The position numbers and the translations under genes are program-made. From Nocardia aurea (lineage in GTDB: Bacteria > Actinomycetota > Actinomycetes > Mycobacteriales > Mycobacteriaceae), in NCBI RefSeq assembly GCF_003123685.1, contig NZ_QCYJ01000103.1, forward strand, positions 434,001 through 498,000: a stretch of 64,000 nucleotides of DNA. The letters are read 5' to 3'. Positions 8,229 to 15,272 of the stretch are shown piece by piece (within the stretch, counting starts at the first letter, position 1; each line of letters opens with the position of its first letter). The notes under the pieces are model-generated. The model searched no databases. It worked only from the letters and a program-made list of their open reading frames with translations, and had not been told where the DNA came from.

Positions 8229-8753
8229 TCACAGGGCAGCGTCCTGGTGGCGCTTTTCCTCGTGATAGCCCTGGTACTCGCGTAGGGCAGCGGCAAAGTA
8301 GGAGAACATGCCCTCATGGTCTCCTGGGTGGTAGGTGACGATGCTTTCCATCAGGCCCCACGCGGTCTCCTCGTCCTCGTCGTCGGTGTCGTAGCGAAGG
8401 GCGGGGTTCACGTGGTCGTAGAAGGAGTGTTCGCGGCCGAACCATTCGAATTCGATCCATTCGGCTCCGGCATATCGGATGAAGCATTCGCCCATGAAGC
8501 AGATGAACGCGTCTGCGATGTCGGCGTTCTCGGGTGCCATCGCGGTCGCCATGTCGGGGAACAGTTCGGCAATGACAGGGTCCAGTCGTTTCACCTCCGG
8601 CGAGTCCTCGGGCCACGGTTGCACTGGAAGCTGTTGCAGCCCTGTGTGTTCCATGAACTTTTGGACTTGTGCTGCGTGGCGGTCGGGGTCGACCCATTTG
8701 CCCCACGCGGTCTGTTCGACCTCGAATCCCAGGTCGAGTTGTTCGTCGGTCAT
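8229..8753 (-). CDS. Acidic 174-aa protein of unknown function, possible immunity partner
   Basis: The ATG at 8753 has GGAG seven bases upstream; an in-frame extension to 8792 lacks such support. The product (MTDEQLDLGFEVEQTAWGKW at the N-terminus) is strongly acidic, with a DTDDEDEET stretch around residues 130-140, and rich in Trp, Phe and Tyr. No signal peptide or membrane segment is seen. It immediately precedes the 498-residue putative nuclease gene. Small, acidic, aromatic-rich proteins next to a nuclease-like protein are typical of immunity proteins or DNA mimics, so I infer but cannot show such a role. No family is recognised. Confidence 0.6.
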   Translation of the reverse strand: MTDEQLDLGFEVEQTAWGKWVDPDRHAAQVQKFMEHTGLQQLPVQPWPEDSPEVKRLDPVIAELFPDMATAMAPENADIADAFICFMGECFIRYAGAEWIEFEWFGREHSFYDHVNPALRYDTDDEDEETAWGLMESIVTYHPGDHEGMFSYFAAALREYQGYHEEKRHQDAAL

Positions 8754-8843
8754 GGTGGTGCTCCGTCCTGTGCGGTCGTGTACGCGATGCACAGCGTAGG
8801 GGCAGTGTCGCTGCGGGCGGGGAATTCCGGCGCGGAGGCTTTC

Positions 8844-9152
8844 TCAGTGGTTGGGGTTCCAGCTGCCTGCGGCGGGGATGGTGAGGGTGGGGATGACGAG
8901 TGTGCAGGTCAGGGCTACGGCTTTGGGGCTGGGGCCGAAGTGTTCAAGTGTGGGGGCGAGGATGGTGGCGGCGTGGTGTTTGTGGGCGGTTGCCACGATC
9001 AACGCGGTGGGCATGTAGGTGTCGGCGTCGATGGTGAGGGTGTGAGCGAGGAACAATCCGCGTGTGCGGGCCAACGCGGTGATGACCAGGTGAGCGGCGG
9101 GGTCGGCGGGACTGTGCTCTAGGTTGATCAACCCTATTGCATTGATGGGCAT
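8844..9152 (-). CDS. Small hypothetical protein of the mobile element
   Basis: A 102-residue protein starting MPINAIGLINLEHSPADP. The ATG at 9152 has GAGGAG nine bases upstream, good evidence that it is translated. The sequence has alternating hydrophobic strands and Ala-rich helices (HLVITALARTRGLFLAHTL, then ALIVATAHKHHAATILAPTL), faintly like the nucleotide-binding-like core of small resolvase domains but without a catalytic Ser-Arg pair. It has the same direction as the neighbouring cargo genes, 90 bases from the next one. Function unknown. Confidence 0.5.
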   Translation of the reverse strand: MPINAIGLINLEHSPADPAAHLVITALARTRGLFLAHTLTIDADTYMPTALIVATAHKHHAATILAPTLEHFGPSPKAVALTCTLVIPTLTIPAAGSWNPNH

Positions 9153-9357
9153 AGGTTTTCACTCCTCGTGTCACGGTGGAGGATCGGGGAACCCCGGGGG
9201 TGGTCTCCGGTGCCTGCGCGGGCACTGCATCGGCACCGGAATGCGGGTGTGCCAATCCCCCGGGGTTCCCCTCCTCTGCCCACACACGCTCTGATACCGG
9301 GTTGGTGAGCGGCACGGTGTCAGCGACCGGTCGGGGTGCGGGAGTCTGCGGGGATGG

Positions 9358-9834
9358 TCAGGCGTAGAGGCGGGTGGTGGTGTCGGCGTGTTCACGGGCG
9401 GTCAGGCATACCCGTATCGAGTCCAGTACCGCGAGCCCGGAGGGACGGAACGTACTGTGCGCGGGAGTGATCCAGGCCCGGTAGAGATGGCCTCGATCCG
9501 TGGGTGAGGGCAACACGATGTCTTGCCCGTCGCGAAGGATCGTGACCTGGTTGCGCCATAACGGCATGTCGCGGGCGGCGATGGTGGCGGGGATGTCGGA
9601 GCGGGTCAGGAAGGTCCATCGTGCTTCGCGGGGTGCGGTGATGATCGGTCCGCCTCCGTGCTGGCGGCGGTCGAGGTCCATTTTCACGACTTGGGCGAGT
9701 CCGGCGGGCAGTTGGATCGCCCACACCAGACCAGCTCGGACGCTGATACGGCCGGTGGTGGGTTCGACGCGCGCGGGTAGGTGACAGATACGCCGGTAGT
9801 ACTCACAGCGTGTACTCGGGGTGTCTGCGCTCAT
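9358..9834 (-). CDS. Conserved actinobacterial hypothetical protein (coupled pair, downstream gene)
   Basis: A 158-residue protein (MSADTPSTRCEYYRRICHLP...) of a pattern I have seen repeatedly in actinobacterial genomes and mobile elements, with conserved-looking blocks GLVWAIQLPAGLAQVVKMDL, ARWTFLTRSD, LPSPTDRG and FRPSGLAVLDSIR. No catalytic motif is evident. Its ATG overlaps the stop of the upstream gene (ATGA), so the two are translationally coupled and likely work together. Some databases label similar proteins as RNA polymerase beta subunit, which the sequence does not support. Confidence 0.65.
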   Translation of the reverse strand: MSADTPSTRCEYYRRICHLPARVEPTTGRISVRAGLVWAIQLPAGLAQVVKMDLDRRQHGGGPIITAPREARWTFLTRSDIPATIAARDMPLWRNQVTILRDGQDIVLPSPTDRGHLYRAWITPAHSTFRPSGLAVLDSIRVCLTAREHADTTTRLYA

Positions 9835-10214
9835 GACCGGCCCGCCTGCTCGCGGGCGTGGCTGATGTCGTCGATGGCGTGGATACGCGCGGTGAGTTCG
9901 GCCACCGAATCCGCGGTGACCTTACCCGCATAGGCGGTGACGTCGGCACTGGTCAACAAGCCTTCGTCTTCCAGTCGCGACAGCAACGCGGTGAACTCGT
10001 CGGCGTTGGGAGCATGGCGGGCGTGGGCGTGCCATCGCAGCCAGCCACGCGCCCCGTCGCCGGGTTCGGGTGGTGGTGGGCCTTGCTCCTCGAGCCGTAC
10101 CAATCGGACCGCGTTGCGCTCGTCGCGGTGACTACGTAGGTAGACCAGGTGCGCGTAGTAGTGGTCCTGCGCGGTCGGCGTGTGCTGGTCTTCGTCGTCG
10201 CTGGGCCATCCCAT
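9831..10214 (-). CDS. Hypothetical helical protein (coupled pair, upstream gene)
   Basis: A 127-residue protein from ATG 10214, which has AGGGAGG eight bases upstream. The open frame extends to a TTG at 10286, but that part is low-complexity serine and has no ribosome-binding site. The N-terminal 50 residues are acidic and Arg-rich (GWPSDDEDQHTPTAQDHYYAHLV), followed by a Pro-rich linker and a helical C-terminus (ADEFTALLSRLEDEGLL...AELTARIHAIDDIS). It is the first gene of a two-gene unit and is divergent from the XRE regulator at 10471. Function unknown. Confidence 0.55.
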   Translation of the reverse strand: MGWPSDDEDQHTPTAQDHYYAHLVYLRSHRDERNAVRLVRLEEQGPPPPEPGDGARGWLRWHAHARHAPNADEFTALLSRLEDEGLLTSADVTAYAGKVTADSVAELTARIHAIDDISHAREQAGRS

Positions 10215-10470
10215 TCCCTGCGCCTCCCTGCTCGAATCAACGTGGTAGGCACCCGCCGCCGAGGACGAGGATGAGGGACTCGTCAACCCGACGGCGGGGC
10301 TGCAATCAGCCTCAACGGTTCATGGGCGGCCGGACAATGGCACTCCGGAACCGAAGGTTGTGCGAAGTAGCAATAGCGAGATGTATGCGGGCGACGGCAG
10401 TGGTTGCGCAGTGGTCTTGGCTGGTTGCCAAGCGCTGATGCGTTGTGTTCGGCGACGTAGGCTTGTGTGT

Positions 10471-11646
10471 ATGGACTTAGGGGAACGGCTGCGATCGGTT
10501 CGCAAGCGGCGCGGCCTCACACAAAAAGAGCTCGCGGACGCTTCGTCCGTTTCGGTGTCGCTGATTCGTAAGATCGAACAGGGCGAGCGGTCCGACACGA
10601 GGTTGGAGACGCTGCGCAAGTTGGCTATTGGGCTGCGCGTTCGTACCTCGAGCCTCCAGGGTGGACGGGCAACCGATGCCGAGCACGCCGACCCTGTGAC
10701 GTCCGATATCTGGGAACCCGTGCGTCGCGCGCTGGCGATTCCGGGCGGAGTAGCTGCGACCGATGAGGAACAGGCGACCAACGACGGCGTGAATTCGGTG
10801 TATCGGGCGCTCATGCCCATGATCGACGCACACCGATATGTCGACATTGCGGCGATCCTTCCCGCTCTGCTGCGAGACGCTGAATCACTGACCGATGAGG
10901 ATGGGCGAGCGATCCGTGCCCGCCTGCTCAGCCTGACGGGATGGATGCTGACGCAGAATCGGCAATTCGACGTGGCGGCAATGACGCTCGATCAAGCTAT
11001 CGACGTTGCGCCCGAGCGCGGAATAGCGGTCGGTGCGGTGAACGTGGCGGTCTGGTCGCATTTGCGGCAAGGCAACTTGGATATAGCGCGAGAGCTTGCG
11101 GTGAGATGGGCCGACGACATCGAACCCCGCTTCTCCCGCGCAAGTGCGTCACAACTTGCGCTCTGGGGCCGCTTGTGGCTCTATGTCGCCAACGTCGGAG
11201 TACGCGACAATTCGCCTGGCGCAACCGATGACGCTCTGAGCCTCGCACGGGCAGCGGCATCCCGGATAGGTCGAGAAGTGCTCTACGATCCCAATCCGAA
11301 TCGCTTGTTCGGCCCGGTGACAGTCGCACAGATAACCGCTGAGTGCGCGGTGATAGCTGAGCGTCCAACCGAGGCGATAGCGATCGCGGAAAGTCTGCCT
11401 ACTGAAGTGTTGTCACCGACAGCAGCGGGACGGTTGCGTCATCGACTGGATGTGTCCAACGCACATATACAGTTGCGTCAATACGGTGAGGCTTTTCAAG
11501 TACTTCGCGAAGTGTATTCCATTGCGCCTGAATGGCTTACGCAGCAGCGTTATGCACGGGACATCCTTGGTCGTGTGGTGCGTGAACGGCGCACCTTGTC
11601 AGCCGAGATGCGAGAGCTTGCCGATGCCGTGCGCCTTGAGTACTGA
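10471..11646 (+). CDS. XRE-family regulator with TPR-like C-terminal domain
   Basis: A 391-residue DNA-binding protein. Residues 1-60 form a helix-turn-helix of the Xre/Cro type (ERLRSVRKRRGLTQKELADASSVSVSLIRKIEQGER). Residues 90-390 are helical repeats (AEGR..., ARLLSLTGWMLTQNRQFDVAAMTLDQAI...) resembling the TPR-like sensing domains of actinobacterial regulators, which can bind small molecules or peptides. The start at ATG 10471 is chosen because the helix-turn-helix begins there. It sits between the leftward cargo genes and the rightward pra-tra-rep genes, the usual place for an AICE transfer or maintenance regulator. Confidence 0.8.
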   Translation: MDLGERLRSVRKRRGLTQKELADASSVSVSLIRKIEQGERSDTRLETLRKLAIGLRVRTSSLQGGRATDAEHADPVTSDIWEPVRRALAIPGGVAATDEEQATNDGVNSVYRALMPMIDAHRYVDIAAILPALLRDAESLTDEDGRAIRARLLSLTGWMLTQNRQFDVAAMTLDQAIDVAPERGIAVGAVNVAVWSHLRQGNLDIARELAVRWADDIEPRFSRASASQLALWGRLWLYVANVGVRDNSPGATDDALSLARAAASRIGREVLYDPNPNRLFGPVTVAQITAECAVIAERPTEAIAIAESLPTEVLSPTAAGRLRHRLDVSNAHIQLRQYGEAFQVLREVYSIAPEWLTQQRYARDILGRVVRERRTLSAEMRELADAVRLEY

Positions 11647-11925
11647 CAGCGCTGAGGGATCGCTGTCGGTTTGACAGGGCGGTGTGCGCGGTCGAAAGCG
11701 CTGGGTGTCCACTTCTGCTTTGCGAGACGAAGGCACGTCGTCCTGTCTGGGCTGTGGCGCTGGTCGGGTTCCTGGGTACGCGAGATAGCGCGGGGCGACA
11801 GGTGAGTGATTCGGGTTGAAAGACTCCGCGAGAGTGCAAGAAGTGTATTTCTCGGCTTGTCAACTCGACACGCCCGTTATTTGACCATTTTTGGGATCAA
11901 TAAGACATGACCGGCTATGAAAAAA

Positions 11926-11941
11926 TGTGATTGCGGTCACG
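11926..11941. promoter_or_regulatory. Crp-like box 1 (TGTGA-N6-TCACG)
   Basis: TGTGA TTGCGG TCACG matches the Crp/GlxR consensus TGTGA-N6-TCACA at nine of ten fixed positions. It lies in the A+T-rich island; the second copy is centred 96 bases to the right. Confidence 0.45.
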
Positions 11942-11945
11942 TCGA

Positions 11946-11966
11946 ATATCCATATTTTGTGGATAT
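11946..11966. repeat. Inverted repeat ATATCCA/TGGATAT, operator-like
   Basis: Perfect 7-base arms (11946-11952 and 11960-11966) around a 7-base centre TATTTTG, directly beside Crp-like box 1. It may be an operator for the element's XRE regulator or a replication-related dyad. Neither is proven by the sequence. Confidence 0.4.
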
Positions 11967-12021
11967 ATGCCGGTGAGCCACTATATGTAGTTGCCTCGGC
12001 CATTTTCCGCCACATCGAAGT

Positions 12022-12037
12022 AGTGATCAATGTCACA
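12022..12037. promoter_or_regulatory. Crp-like box 2 (AGTGA-N6-TCACA)
   Basis: AGTGA TCAATG TCACA matches the Crp/GlxR consensus at nine of ten fixed positions. The centre-to-centre distance to box 1 is 96 bases, about nine helical turns, so both would face the same side of the DNA. Confidence 0.45.
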
Positions 12038-12874
12038 GCAGTCGATTTTTGCGAACATCTGGCATCTCACAATCTGTGTAGTAGATGTCGGTTGCTGGCG
12101 GTAATTTTCCGGGTCTTTGCTGATCAACTCCGGTGCGCGAGTTACCGGTGGTAGCGGTAGCGCTGTGGGTGGCTGCTGATTTTGTTCGCGATTCGCGGCC
12201 GTCGCGGGGAATTCGTGACGTTTTCGTGCCCTTGACCTCGGCGGCTGAGTCGGGATGATTGATGGGAAAGCTGTGTCGCGGATTTGTGCCGCGACTCCGC
12301 TCGCTGATTGCACCTACCGGTGCGGATCGCGCGGAGTTCGCAAAGACGTTGCGATACAGGATCGCCCCAGAAGCCGAATGGACCTGCCAGGATGGATAGG
12401 ACGAAAGGAGTTGGTTATCGGATGAGTACTTCGACGCAGAGTTAGCCAGCACAAGAGCTGACGACGGCATCGTCGTTCGCGGCCGACCCCCTACAGGCAC
12501 GCCAATGCCCGAGGGGGCCAGCCTGAAACGAAGCAACCCAGACGAAGGCAGAAGTTTCTCGGCCTCACCTTCCCCGGGTTTTCACTCGCTAGCAGAAACG
12601 AGGTTCTGCTGTGTCCAGAGTAGACGATCCACCCAAATTGGGGGACTTTCACCCCGTTCTGACACCAACTTGTGTGAGAAGACCGCTCGGTAGCCGATGG
12701 CGGCGACTCTGCGGCCGGCCGCGGTGGTGCGGGGGACGTGATCCGCCCGAAAAGCGCTGATAGATCCCCTTTGTGGTGTCGGCGCGTGGTGCCACACCCG
12801 CTGTGCCCGATGTTTGCGGGCTACTTCACAACAAGAAATCACACAAAATCCCTTGATGAAAGGTGACAGCCATC

Positions 12875-13336
12875 ATGGCTACCGAAAACGACAACAACAT
12901 GACAGATCGTCGCCGGAACCTACGGCTTCGGATCGAGTTCGATGAGTTCTTCTACATGGGCCTCTACCAGATGGGGCCGGTGCAGCCGCTTCGGGAGTTC
13001 TCCCAGGATCGCAATCGTCCCGGGCGTCAGGTCCGCGACGAGGTGACCGGGCTGCTGGTGTGGAAGATCAAGGTCTCCGATCCGGCCGTGGAGAACGCCG
13101 ACCGGGCCAGCTACGCGGTTCACCTCCTGTCGGAGGAAGAACCGGTGCCGACAACCCAGGAGATCAGTCCGCACATGCGGCCGATCGAACTGGTGGGTGT
13201 GACCGCGCAGCCGCGCCTGAAAGGGTCCGGTGAGTTCAAGTATCAGAGCTACCTGATCCGGGCCTCGGGTTATGCCCCCGCTCCTGGTGGCAGGTCGACG
13301 GGTTCGGGTCCGGCGACGGGTAAGAACCCTGCCTGA
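12875..13336 (+). CDS. Pra-like activator of plasmid replication, integration and excision
   Basis: A 153-residue protein from ATG 12875, with AGGTGA eight bases upstream. The central part (FDEFFYMGLYQMGPVQPLRE, then QVRDEVTGLLVWKIKVSD) matches the layout I know from proteins annotated as plasmid replication, integration and excision activators in actinobacterial integrative elements: an F..G....V.P...F block, a D..TG..VW...V.D block and a basic Gly/Pro-rich tail. In pSAM2, Pra switches on replication, integrase and excisionase genes. It is the first gene of the rightward unit leading into the FtsK-type translocase. The family assignment is by pattern, not by alignment. Confidence 0.65.
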   Translation: MATENDNNMTDRRRNLRLRIEFDEFFYMGLYQMGPVQPLREFSQDRNRPGRQVRDEVTGLLVWKIKVSDPAVENADRASYAVHLLSEEEPVPTTQEISPHMRPIELVGVTAQPRLKGSGEFKYQSYLIRASGYAPAPGGRSTGSGPATGKNPA

Positions 13337-13373
13337 TCTGTGACTGCTCTGAATCGCATGACGGGTTGAGTTC

Positions 13374-13399
13374 CCGGGTGAAGCTCGAGATTCATCCGG
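13374..13399 (+). terminator. Intercistronic hairpin between the Pra-like and FtsK genes
   Basis: CCGGGTGAA and TTCATCCGG form a 9-bp stem (one G-U pair) with loop GCTCGAGA, 38 bases after the stop codon. No U-run follows, so it may be an RNA-processing or attenuation element and not a full terminator. Confidence 0.3.
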
Positions 13400-13515
13400 G
13401 GACTCACCCCCTCGGATACCACGTGAACCAAGACACGGAAGGTCCGCAAATATGCAGTGGCACAACGAAACTCAACTCGCACGACATTTCACGCAACAAC
13501 ACACGAGAGGAAACG

Positions 13516-14952
13516 ATGATGGCACGTTCGGCCGATTACGAGAATCCGAGTGCACGCGGCCCGGACTTCTTCGACACGATGGGGTTGCTGCTGGTCAAGC
13601 TATTGGTGGCCGTGGTGCAGGGCGCTGGCCTGTTGGTGTTGTGGGCGGGGTTGTTCCCGATGGTGTCGTTGCCGTTGGTGGCGTCCGGTGCCGGGTGGTG
13701 GTGGCAGGGCTGGCCGTTGGGGGTCGCGATGTTGGTGCTCACTCTCGCGGGGTGGGTGAGTTGGTGGGCCTGGTGGCCGGGGTCGTGGCGGCGTTGGGTG
13801 TGGGGCCGGATGCGATCGCGGTTCCTGTCGTGGTCGCGGTACAAGGTCGGCTGGAACAAACTCACCGCCACGCACGGGCTGACCAAGATCCTCGACACCG
13901 GGGTTCTGACGCCGTTCCTGTACAAGGTCGTCATCGGGGATGTGGCCGACGAACTGTTGATTCGGATGGTGGCCGGTCAGAAGGTCGCGGACTGGGCCGC
14001 GCAGACCGACGCTCTACGCCACGCCTTCCGCGCGGTCGGGGTGCGGGTGCGTCACACCGATTCCGGGTTCGTGCGCTTGCAGGTGATCCACAAGGACATT
14101 CTGCAAGATCCGGTGCCGCTGCCCCGGGTGGACGCGAAGTCCTGCGACCTGACCGCACTCACGATCGGTGTTACCGAGATGGGTGAGCCGTGGCGTATTC
14201 GCCTGCTCGGCAATCAGATCCTCGTCGCGGGCATGATGGGCTCCGGTAAGGGGTCGGTGATCTGGTCACTGATCGCGGCGTTGGGTCCGGCGATCCGTGA
14301 GGGCCGTGTGGTGTTGTGGGTGATCGACCCCAAGGGCGGTGCTGAATTCGGTGCCGCTCGCCGGTGGTTCGCTCGTTTCGCCTACGACAACGGCACGCAG
14401 GCGTTGGGCATCCTCAAGGATGCGGCCGACATGGTGCAGGCTCGTGGCGAGTTGTATATGGACCGGCCCGAGCGACGTATCACTCCGTCGGTGCGCGAAC
14501 CGTTGGTGTTGGTGATCGTGGATGAGGCGGCGAGTTTGACCGCCTACTACTCCGATCGCAAGATCAAAGACGAGATTCTGCGGTATCTGGGGATCGTGCT
14601 CACCCAGTCCCGCGCGATGGCGGTTCCGGTGGCGGGATGCATCCAAGACCCGAGCAAAGCCATCTTGGAACAGCGGCAGCTATTCAGCTATCGGATCGGT
14701 TTACGCATGGCCGAATCCACACAACCGAACATGGTGTTCGGCACCACCGGCCGCGACCGGGGCGCACTGTGTGACGAAATCCCTGAAACCACACCGGGAT
14801 TGGGGTATGTCGAACATGAGGCGTCCACCGATATCACGCGGGTGCGGGCCTTCTGGGTCACCGATGACGATATCGGATGGATCATGGATACCTACCCGCC
14901 TGCTCCTCGCGGGGACGGTCTTGATGGCTCCGGCAAACCTTTGATCGCCTGA
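13516..14952 (+). CDS. FtsK/SpoIIIE-domain DNA translocase (TraSA-like)
   Basis: A 478-residue membrane-anchored ATPase that in AICEs moves double-stranded DNA between mycelia or cells. Two N-terminal membrane helices (about residues 24-47 and 66-90) precede a Trp-rich juxtamembrane part. The FtsK core has Walker A GMMGSGKG (about 239-246) and Walker B LVLVIVDEA (Asp about 336), then the LTQSRAMAVPVAGCIQDPS block typical of the family. GAGAGG lies five to eight bases before the ATG pair at 13516/13519. The longer frame from 13366 is unsupported. It is followed by the replication initiator, the usual AICE order. Confidence 0.88.
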   Translation: MMARSADYENPSARGPDFFDTMGLLLVKLLVAVVQGAGLLVLWAGLFPMVSLPLVASGAGWWWQGWPLGVAMLVLTLAGWVSWWAWWPGSWRRWVWGRMRSRFLSWSRYKVGWNKLTATHGLTKILDTGVLTPFLYKVVIGDVADELLIRMVAGQKVADWAAQTDALRHAFRAVGVRVRHTDSGFVRLQVIHKDILQDPVPLPRVDAKSCDLTALTIGVTEMGEPWRIRLLGNQILVAGMMGSGKGSVIWSLIAALGPAIREGRVVLWVIDPKGGAEFGAARRWFARFAYDNGTQALGILKDAADMVQARGELYMDRPERRITPSVREPLVLVIVDEAASLTAYYSDRKIKDEILRYLGIVLTQSRAMAVPVAGCIQDPSKAILEQRQLFSYRIGLRMAESTQPNMVFGTTGRDRGALCDEIPETTPGLGYVEHEASTDITRVRAFWVTDDDIGWIMDTYPPAPRGDGLDGSGKPLIA

Positions 14953-14994
14953 TCATTCGCAGTAATTCTGCACTCTGGTCTGTAGCACTAGAAC

Positions 14995-15119
14995 TCTCCC
15001 GACGCGGTTGGCGTCCCCTGAATCTTTTCTCTCCCGGCGCATGTTGAGCGCCCCTCTCGATGGTTGATTGCGCCTCTGCGCACCCCTCGATTCTTGATTT
15101 TCTCCCGGCGTGTTGACGC
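14995..15119. repeat. Iteron-like repeat array upstream of the replication gene
   Basis: Three copies of TCTCCCGRCG (14995-15004, 15030-15039, 15101-15110) are each followed by a GTTG-containing segment and CGCC/CGTC/CGCT. Each unit folds into a small hairpin: GACGC-ggttg-GCGTC (15001-15015), GGCGC-atgttga-GCGCC (15036-15052) and GCGT-gttg-ACGC (15108-15119). Two degraded copies (CTCGATGGTTGATTGCGCC at 15056-15074 and CTCGATTCTTGATT nearby) lie between. The 320-base gap 14953-15272 has no gene. Repeats just before a RepSA gene suggest initiator-binding sites or a replication origin. Confidence 0.5.
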
Positions 15120-15272
15120 TCCCGTGTCCGTCGTACCGGCGGCGGCACACCACCTCTGACTCCTGTTCCGGCACTTTGCTTTTCGATTCCTGCGGTCACC
15201 GGACCGGCTCTGTCATTTCGACGGTCGGCCGGTTCGGTGCCCGTGTATTCGGCTGCGGGACAGGAGTATTCA

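Larger units (their letters stand above)
11647..12874. other. 1.2-kb non-coding stretch with an A+T-rich island
   Basis: No reading frame here has a credible start, length and composition. The part from 11880 to 12130 is far more A+T-rich than anything else in the window. It contains two Crp-like boxes (11926-11941, 12022-12037) and an inverted repeat ATATCCA/TGGATAT (11946-11952/11960-11966). Further right are a 7-bp hairpin AGCAGAA/TTCTGCT (12591-12610) and a short reading frame ATG AGT ACT...TAG at 12422-12445 behind AAAGGAG. This looks like a control region for the rightward pra-tra-rep genes, possibly with small RNAs or an origin function. Confidence 0.5.

Noticed and set aside
12033..12536. 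Minus-strand frame of 167 codons in the non-coding region
   Set aside because: No ribosome-binding site, no domain-like sequence and it covers the Crp-like and A+T-rich region; treated as chance.
12505..12693. Plus-strand frame of 62 codons
   Set aside because: Weak start signal, mixed composition and no resemblance to small transfer proteins; not supported.
14995..15119. Possible CRISPR array
   Set aside because: Units are short, unevenly spaced and variable, with no spacers of constant length and no cas genes; an iteron-like array fits better.
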